Below are positions 42,502 to 47,153 of a stretch of 47,153 nt of DNA, piece after piece. Made by a program: the position numbers and the translations under genes. The notes under the pieces were generated by a model. That model searched no databases. It saw nothing but the letters and a program-made list of their open reading frames with translations, and was not told where the DNA came from. The stretch is from Butyrivibrio sp. Lineage in GTDB: Bacteria > Bacillota > Clostridia > Lachnospirales > Lachnospiraceae. Location of the stretch: assembly GCA_016297265.1 (NCBI GenBank), contig JAEDHB010000011.1:1-47153 (forward strand). Direction: 5' to 3'. Every line of letters starts with the position of its first letter. Within the stretch, counting starts at the first letter, position 1.

Positions 42502-42897
42502 TTATCCGAAAATTCTCTTAACCACACCTTCGTCGCCCTCGTACTGTGTAGGCTGAACAAAAAATCTGTATTGGTTAAGAACCTTATTGCCATCAGCAAC
42601 CATGGCATGAGATACATCCCCCTCGCCATTGGTGTTAAAGTTTGTAGTTGCAAAAGATGAAGCAACCATCTGCTGATTAGCCTCCGCTCTTCTGTATGCG
42701 AGAGCATCCCCTGAAATCTTAAGGACTGTACCCTCATCAGCCGGCTTATTATCCTTAACCTGATTACTATTAGGAAGATTGTGAGCTTCTTTGGTATCTG
42801 AAATCTGTGATACTTCCGGCTTCGTAGAGAAATCCTGAAGATTCTGTCCGATTTTGCTATTCTGTTCTGACAAATAATCATATCCGGAAATTTTCAT
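42502..42897 (-). CDS. Small hypothetical protein
   Basis: A 131-residue soluble protein that I do not recognise. It begins MKISGYDYLSEQNSKIGQNL and has a polar, probably disordered central part and the C-terminal segment MVADGNKVLNQYRFFVQPTQ. It has no signal peptide or membrane helix. AAAGGA lies 10 nt before the ATG at 42897; an in-frame GTG at 42906 is too close to it. Another frame overlaps here (42444-42881) but is not supported by a ribosome binding site. It stands alone, 14 bp upstream of the tRNA-Gln -35 box. Confidence 0.7.
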   Translation of the reverse strand: MKISGYDYLSEQNSKIGQNLQDFSTKPEVSQISDTKEAHNLPNSNQVKDNKPADEGTVLKISGDALAYRRAEANQQMVASSFATTNFNTNGEGDVSHAMVADGNKVLNQYRFFVQPTQYEGDEGVVKRIFG

Positions 42898-43016
42898 CCT
42901 GCTCACATCCTTTCTAAAATATAGTGTAGTAAATTTAATTATACCCTAAATATTATCTTTTGCAATATATTTATCGACAAAAATAGTCAAAAATTAACCT
43001 TTTTTCCGAAAAAATC

Positions 43017-43823
43017 CTAGCCAAGTCGCAAATAGTATTTATTATGCACAATATTGTCAATTTTCACACTGTTTTCCTCTACAAAACCAAGACTCAGCGC
43101 CGTCTTTACCGACCTTTCGTTATCAGGTTCTACAATAATGTACATATCCTTCAATTTAAGTTTTTCGGCGGCATATTTTAAAATTGCATTGCACACCTCT
43201 TTTGCAATGCCAATTCCCCTGTAATCCCTGTGAACAATGTATCCAAGCTCAGTGCACATAACGCCGTCAATATTTCTGTTACTGATTCCTATTTTGCCAA
43301 TCAGCTTCCCCTGCCTGTTCAGCACAGCCCACATGCCGTAACCGTAAAAACAATACATCCCCTCAATATATTTTATCAGATATTCCTTTTCCTGTTCATA
43401 ATCATAGAGATTTTCTACATATTTTCTGACAAGTTCATCATCATACAAATCATACAGTTCAGGCAAATCCTCCGTTGTCATCTCCCGCACCACGGTTCTT
43501 TCGGTTTCCAAAATCTTCATAGGTATATTCTTTTGCCTGCAAAATATCTCGAACAGATAGTCATAGTCGCAATCTTCGACATCGTATGTCACATATTTCA
43601 ACCCGTCAAAATATGTATCACCGTCGCTTACTCCAAGTATGGCAAAACCTTGTTTTGCATATCTCGCCAAAAGTTCCCCGTCTGAGGAAACCACAAGTGT
43701 ATCCAATGCATCCGCATCCTCTTCGGAGACAATAATACGTGCTGGCAAAACATCCGATTGCCAATCCTTTGGCAAATTGTCGTTTTCTGTATAAATATGG
43801 GTAATTAAAATATTTTTTAACAT
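43017..43823 (-). CDS. GNAT acetyltransferase fused to an N-terminal HAD-like domain
   Basis: A 268-residue protein. The C-terminal part (about 108-268) is a RimJ/RimL-type GNAT: ERTVVREMTTEDLPELYDLY, GKLIGKIGISN, ELGYIVHRDYRGIGIAKEVC (motif A, the acetyl-CoA loop) and IVEPDNERSVKTALSLGFVE. The first 105 residues look like a degenerate HAD-phosphatase-type fold (IIVSEEDADALDTLVVSSDG, KQGFAILGVSDGDTYFDGLK), with no evident catalytic DxD. GGAG lies 8 nt before the ATG. The acceptor substrate is unknown. It is divergent from the cyclophilin gene. Confidence 0.82.
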   Translation of the reverse strand: MLKNILITHIYTENDNLPKDWQSDVLPARIIVSEEDADALDTLVVSSDGELLARYAKQGFAILGVSDGDTYFDGLKYVTYDVEDCDYDYLFEIFCRQKNIPMKILETERTVVREMTTEDLPELYDLYDDELVRKYVENLYDYEQEKEYLIKYIEGMYCFYGYGMWAVLNRQGKLIGKIGISNRNIDGVMCTELGYIVHRDYRGIGIAKEVCNAILKYAAEKLKLKDMYIIVEPDNERSVKTALSLGFVEENSVKIDNIVHNKYYLRLG

Positions 43824-43827
43824 TGAC

Positions 43828-43855
43828 TTGACTCCATAATGTGATAAGATAATAT
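43828..43855 (+). promoter_or_regulatory. Promoter of the cyclophilin gene
   Basis: TTGACT (43828-43833; a second copy starts at 43823), 16-bp spacer and TAATAT (43850-43855), about 40 bp before the ATG. Confidence 0.55.
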
Positions 43856-43893
43856 TGTAAAATCAATAAAACTAACTGAAAGGAAATACATAA

Positions 43894-44415
43894 ATGGCTA
43901 CTAATCCAATTGTTCAATTTGAAATGGCTGACGGTTCTGTCTTCAAAGCAGAGCTTTATCCTGAAATTGCACCTAACACAGTTAACAACTTTATCAGTCT
44001 TGTCAGCAAAGGATTTTATGATGGACTAATTTTCCACCGCGTTATCAAAGGATTTATGATTCAGGGCGGAGACCCTCAGGGCACCGGTGTAGGCGGTCCG
44101 GGATATTCTATCAAGGGTGAGTTCAACCTGAATGGTTTCACCAACAATCTCAAGCATACTCCCGGCGTTCTTTCAATGGCAAGAGCCATGGATCCTGATT
44201 CAGCCGGTTCACAGTTCTTTGTAATGCATGAGACTTCACCTCATCTTGATGGCTCATATGCTGCTTTCGGCAAAGTCATTGAAGGTCTCGATGTAGTCAA
44301 TAAGATTGCCGAAGTAAGAACGGACTGGAATGACAGACCAATGGAAGAACAGAAAATCGCCAAGGTTACTGTTGACACCTTTGGAGTTGATTATCCGGAA
44401 CCGGAAACAGTGTAA
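43894..44415 (+). CDS. Peptidyl-prolyl cis-trans isomerase, cyclophilin type
   Basis: A 173-residue cytoplasmic cyclophilin that speeds proline isomerisation in protein folding. Marks are LYPEIAPNTVNNFISLVSKG, FHRVIKGFMIQGGDP with the catalytic Arg-Val-Ile and Gln, GVLSMARAMDPDSAGSQFF and HLDGSYAAFGKVIEGLDVV. AAAGGA precedes the ATG. There is no signal peptide. It forms a single-gene unit with a strong terminator. Confidence 0.96.
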   Translation: MATNPIVQFEMADGSVFKAELYPEIAPNTVNNFISLVSKGFYDGLIFHRVIKGFMIQGGDPQGTGVGGPGYSIKGEFNLNGFTNNLKHTPGVLSMARAMDPDSAGSQFFVMHETSPHLDGSYAAFGKVIEGLDVVNKIAEVRTDWNDRPMEEQKIAKVTVDTFGVDYPEPETV

Positions 44416-44430
44416 TTTATGTATGATATA

Positions 44431-44458
44431 GGAGCAGGTTTATCCTGCTCCGTTTTTT
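44431..44458 (+). terminator. Intrinsic terminator of the cyclophilin gene
   Basis: Perfect 8-bp stem GGAGCAGG/CCTGCTCC, loop TTTAT, followed by a T-run at 44453-44458 that just reaches the end of the convergent peptidase T gene. Confidence 0.92.
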
Positions 44459-45668
44459 ATCCCTGAATAATATCCACCAGCACATTGACCATTGCTTCCA
44501 TGGATTCAATCGGAATATATTCGTATTTTCCGTGAAAATTATGTCCGCCCGCCGACAGATTCGGGCATACTATTCCCATGAAGGATAATCTTGCGCCGTC
44601 CGTTCCGCCTCTGATAGGGCTGTCAATTACATCAATGCCATTCTTTTCAAAAGCCCGCTCGGCGCGCTCTACAATTTCCATATGGTCTTTGACCTTTTCA
44701 TACATATTGTAATAAGAATCCTTAATCTCCGCGTTAATTGTATTTTCTCCGTATTTAGAATTAAGGTAATCTGTTATTCTTAACATCATATTTTTCCTTT
44801 CAGAAAAAATTTCCTTCGAATGGTCACGTACAATATAATGCATCACGGTATGTTCCTCATTGCCTTCAATATCAGTGAGGTGAAAAAAGCCCTCCCTTCC
44901 CTCAGTGTGGGCCGGTATCTGTGCAGGAGGAAGCATACTATTAAACTCCATAGCCATCAAAATGGCATTTTTCATCCTGTTTTTTCCCTCGCCCGGATGA
45001 ATACAATTTCCGTTTACGGTAATTGTGGCCGATGCCGCATTAAAATTCTCATACTGAAGCTCGCCGAGCTCGCCACCATCCACTGTATATGTGTAATCCG
45101 TCCGCATTTTGTCAACATCAAAATTATCCACGCCGGCCCCTATTTCTTCATCCGGAGTAAATGCAACAGTGATTGCGGGATGGCTTATATTGTTTTTGAA
45201 AATATTTTCTATGGCTGATACTATTTCAGCAATGCCTGCCTTATCGTCCGCGCCAAGAAGCGTAGTTCCGTCGGTAACAATAATGGACTGCCCCCTGTAT
45301 TTAGTTATTTCGGGAAATTCTGCAGTACGGAGAACAATATTAAGTTTTTCGTTCAAAATAATATCTCCGCCATCGTAGTGCTTGATAATTCTTGGTTTGA
45401 TATTGGTACCACAAAATGCCGGTGCCGTATCCATATGTGCAATCAATCCGACCTTCGGCTCTTTTTCTCTGCCCGGTGTTGGTGGAATATTGGCATAAAT
45501 ATAGCATTTGTCATCCAAAACTACATCCGCAACTCCTATTTTCTTCAAATCCTCCGCAATTCGTTCTGCAATACTAAACTGCCCTGCAGTACTTGGTGTG
45601 CTGCCACTCTTTTCACTTGATTGGCTGTCTATTTTTACATAATTCAGAAATCTGTCCGTAACTGTCAT
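44457..45668 (-). CDS. pepT: Peptidase T (tripeptide aminopeptidase)
   Basis: A 403-residue M20B zinc metallopeptidase that removes N-terminal residues from tripeptides. Zinc site and catalytic signatures: GLIAHMDTAPAFCG, GTTLLGADDKAGIAEIVSA, FTPDEEIGAGVDNFDV and the terminal His region AGGHNFHGKYE. The start at 45668 (MTVTDRFLNYVKIDSQS) has AGGAG eight nt upstream; the frame extends 37 codons further without support. The last bases run into the cyclophilin terminator. Confidence 0.96.
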   Translation of the reverse strand: MTVTDRFLNYVKIDSQSSEKSGSTPSTAGQFSIAERIAEDLKKIGVADVVLDDKCYIYANIPPTPGREKEPKVGLIAHMDTAPAFCGTNIKPRIIKHYDGGDIILNEKLNIVLRTAEFPEITKYRGQSIIVTDGTTLLGADDKAGIAEIVSAIENIFKNNISHPAITVAFTPDEEIGAGVDNFDVDKMRTDYTYTVDGGELGELQYENFNAASATITVNGNCIHPGEGKNRMKNAILMAMEFNSMLPPAQIPAHTEGREGFFHLTDIEGNEEHTVMHYIVRDHSKEIFSERKNMMLRITDYLNSKYGENTINAEIKDSYYNMYEKVKDHMEIVERAERAFEKNGIDVIDSPIRGGTDGARLSFMGIVCPNLSAGGHNFHGKYEYIPIESMEAMVNVLVDIIQG

Positions 45669-45720
45669 TCCATGCGCTCCTGTTTTTTTGATAAAAATAT
45701 GATAACATATAACAAAATGT

Positions 45721-45749
45721 TTGTTAATTCCAAATTTCTGTGCTATACT
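45721..45749 (+). promoter_or_regulatory. Promoter of fba
   Basis: TTGTTA (45721-45726), 17-bp spacer and TATACT (45744-45749) with extended TGC; strong, as expected for a glycolytic gene. Confidence 0.75.
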
Positions 45750-45804
45750 ATTTAAGGTTGACAGGTTTAAATGTCGCAATATTCAATTTTGGAGGTAATA
45801 ATTT

Positions 45805-46668
45805 ATGTTAGTAACAGCAGAAGAAATGCTCAAAAAAGCTGTGGCCGGCAAATATGCAGTTGGTCAGTTCAACATTAACAACCTTGAGTGGACAAAGGCA
45901 ATCCTTCTTACAGCTCAAGAACTCAACTCACCTGTAATCTTAGGTGTATCTGAAGGTGCCGGAAAATATATGACAGGCTACAAAACAGTAGTTGGAATGG
46001 TTAAGGGAATGATTGAGGAACTCAACATAACAGTTCCTGTAGCGCTTCATCTTGATCACGGTACATACGACGGATGTCTTAAATGTATCGAAGCCGGTTT
46101 CTCCTCAATCATGTTCGATGGTTCACACTATCCAATCGATGAAAACATCGCTAAGACAACTGAGCTTGTTAAGATCTGTAAAGAGAAAAATATGTCTCTC
46201 GAAGCTGAAGTTGGTTCAATCGGTGGAGAAGAAGACGGTGTAATCGGTGCAGGTGAATGTGCTGACCCTAATGAGTGTAAATCAATTGCTGACCTTGGAG
46301 TAACAATGCTTGCTGCAGGTATCGGTAATATTCATGGTAAATACCCAGCTAACTGGCAGGGACTTAGCTTCGAAACACTTGCAGGTGTTAAAGAGCTTAC
46401 AGGAGATATGCCATTAGTTCTTCACGGCGGTACAGGAATCCCTGCTGATATGATCAAGAAGGCTATCTCATTGGGCGTTGCTAAAATCAATGTTAATACA
46501 GAATGTCAGCTTGCTTTCCAGGAAGCTACACGTAAATACATTGAGGCAGGTAAAGATCTTGAAGGAAAGGGATTTGACCCTCGTAAACTTCTTGCTCCAG
46601 GCTTCGAAGCAATCAAAGCTACTGTCAAAGAGAAGATGGAATTATTCGGTTCAGTAGGCAAGGCTTAA
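45805..46668 (+). CDS. fba: Class II fructose-bisphosphate aldolase
   Basis: A 287-residue zinc aldolase of glycolysis and gluconeogenesis. Marks are YAVGQFNINNLEWTKAIL, VALHLDHGTYDGCLKCIEAG with the catalytic Asp and zinc His, SLEAEVGSIGGEEDGV, GNIHGKYPANW and LHGGTGIPADMIKKAISLG. The base composition is smoother and richer in preferred codons than its neighbours, as for a highly expressed gene. GGAGG precedes the ATG. It is a single-gene unit. Confidence 0.96.
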   Translation: MLVTAEEMLKKAVAGKYAVGQFNINNLEWTKAILLTAQELNSPVILGVSEGAGKYMTGYKTVVGMVKGMIEELNITVPVALHLDHGTYDGCLKCIEAGFSSIMFDGSHYPIDENIAKTTELVKICKEKNMSLEAEVGSIGGEEDGVIGAGECADPNECKSIADLGVTMLAAGIGNIHGKYPANWQGLSFETLAGVKELTGDMPLVLHGGTGIPADMIKKAISLGVAKINVNTECQLAFQEATRKYIEAGKDLEGKGFDPRKLLAPGFEAIKATVKEKMELFGSVGKA

Positions 46669-46714
46669 TGAATTAGAATAATATTGCAGTAGTTGTAATA
46701 AACAGTATTAAATG

Positions 46715-46754
46715 AGCCATCTATTCACTTAAGTGGATAGATGGCTTTCTTTTT
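46715..46754 (+). terminator. Intrinsic terminator of fba
   Basis: A 14-bp stem (46715-46728 with 46733-46746, one G-U pair), loop TTAA, then TTCTTTTT. Confidence 0.9.
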
Positions 46755-46809
46755 GCGTTATCTTGTGGGAAATCCGGAAATTCAAGTCACTTGTTAGCAG
46801 ATTATGTCA

Positions 46810-47153
46810 TCATAATTGCCCATTAAGTATTTCAGTAACTTTGTCCGCGCTTATTCCAACTTTCGATGCTATTTCAGTTATTGAAACATTAAGTTCGTGA
46901 TAGGCTTTAACTCTGCCATATATTTCTCCGTTAATATACCCGGATTCTTCACCCTTCGCGTACCCCATAGTATACCCCGATTCTTCGCCCTTCGCGTAGC
47001 CGGATTCTTCACCCTTCGCATAACCAGATTCTTCACCCTTTGCGTACCCCGTAGTATACCCGGATTCTTCGCCCTTCGCGTAACCCGTAGTATATCCCGA
47101 TTCTTCGCCCTTTGCGTAGCCTTCACTATATGCAATCTCTTTGATTGTATCTT
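46810..47153 (-). CDS. C-terminus of an Rpn-like (PD-(D/E)XK nuclease family) protein, partial
   Basis: The minus-strand frame continues past the right edge and ends at a TGA at 46810-46812. The 113 visible residues are a tail: DTIKEIAYSE, then nine segments built from GYAKGEES and GYTT/GYTM, then GEIYGRVKAYHELNVSITEI and ASKVGISADKVTEILNGQL, a short helix-turn-helix-like end. This tail is typical of Rpn/PD-(D/E)XK nuclease transposase-like proteins in Clostridia, which promote DNA recombination. The catalytic domain lies outside the window, so the assignment rests on the tail alone. Confidence 0.7.
   Translation of the reverse strand, partial: DTIKEIAYSEGYAKGEESGYTTGYAKGEESGYTTGYAKGEESGYAKGEESGYAKGEESGYTMGYAKGEESGYINGEIYGRVKAYHELNVSITEIASKVGISADKVTEILNGQL
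46942..47121 (-). repeat. Coding tandem repeat (24/36-bp units)
   Basis: Six GYAKGEES units (24 bp) occur, three of them followed by a GYTT or GYTM insert, so the period is 24 or 36 bp. The DNA of the copies is nearly identical, so the number can change by slippage or recombination. Confidence 0.85.

Noticed and set aside
42444..42881. Alternative frame over the small hypothetical gene
   Set aside because: It has no ribosome binding site, runs into the tRNA-Gln promoter and its codon use looks like a shadow frame.
43618..43917. Antisense frame at the GNAT/cyclophilin boundary
   Set aside because: It overlaps two well-supported genes and their promoter, with no ribosome binding site.
46942..47121. 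CRISPR array
   Set aside because: The repeats are in frame, have no unique spacers and encode octapeptides.

Overview
The window looks like a chromosomal segment of a low-to-moderate GC, Gram-positive anaerobe, most likely a Lachnospiraceae member (Clostridia). The support is the AGGAGG-type ribosome binding sites, the A/T-rich intergenic regions with sigma-A promoters (several with an extended TGn -10), the anaerobe enzymes (rubrerythrin, flavodiiron protein, split cobalamin methionine synthase) and families typical of that group (DUF6033, DUF6273-type zinc-ribbon proteins, Rpn-like tails with GYAKGEES repeats). The genus cannot be fixed from the sequence alone. I see no rRNA, CRISPR array, complete IS or prophage.

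Layout. 1-2.7 kb: a zinc-ribbon membrane protein, then a convergent operon of a methyltransferase-like membrane protein and a MarR regulator behind a palindromic operator. 2.8-8 kb: nudix-leuS, a zinc-ribbon/DUF6273 membrane protein and a DUF6033 protein. 8-17.4 kb: an FtsX-type ABC exporter, rubrerythrin, an AEC carrier, and a complete BceRSAB-like antimicrobial-peptide sensing and detoxification operon. 17.6-22.7 kb: tRNA-Leu(UAG), then metF, a free-standing MetH activation domain and a MetH lacking that domain, in an overlapping operon with a LysR gene upstream. 22.8-30.2 kb: an MFS permease, then a long minus-strand run from an alpha/beta hydrolase through MurF, Ddl, acyl-ACP thioesterase, CvfB-like and RidA to a phosphoglycerate-mutase-like protein; this couples peptidoglycan precursor synthesis with housekeeping genes.

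30.3-33.6 kb: a plus-strand three-gene operon (SPFH protein with three zinc ribbons, TFIIB-type zinc-ribbon membrane protein, TPM-domain protein). It matches the content of Bacillus subtilis ydjG-ydjH-ydjI, the partners of PspA in envelope stress, but no pspA is visible here. 33.6-40.5 kb: signalling and redox genes, namely a hybrid histidine kinase behind a flavodiiron protein, and an EAL phosphodiesterase with a degenerate GGDEF domain behind a lipoprotein. 40.6-46.8 kb: a PutP-type sodium symporter followed by a duplicated 50-bp terminator module, tRNA-Gln(CUG) with a consensus promoter, a small unknown protein, a GNAT fusion, a cyclophilin, peptidase T and class II fructose-bisphosphate aldolase. 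The right edge holds the C-terminus of an Rpn-like protein with a repeat-rich tail.

Nothing here is a clearly new defence or mobile system. The most interesting items are the SPFH/zinc-ribbon/TPM operon without PspA, the predicted c-di-GMP phosphodiesterase with an unrecognised N-terminal domain and lipoprotein partner, the flavodiiron-hybrid kinase pair, the duplicated terminator, and a possible tiny ORF in a GC-rich patch divergent from the Bce-like operon. Starts were set mainly by Shine-Dalgarno position, so several differ from the longest open frame.
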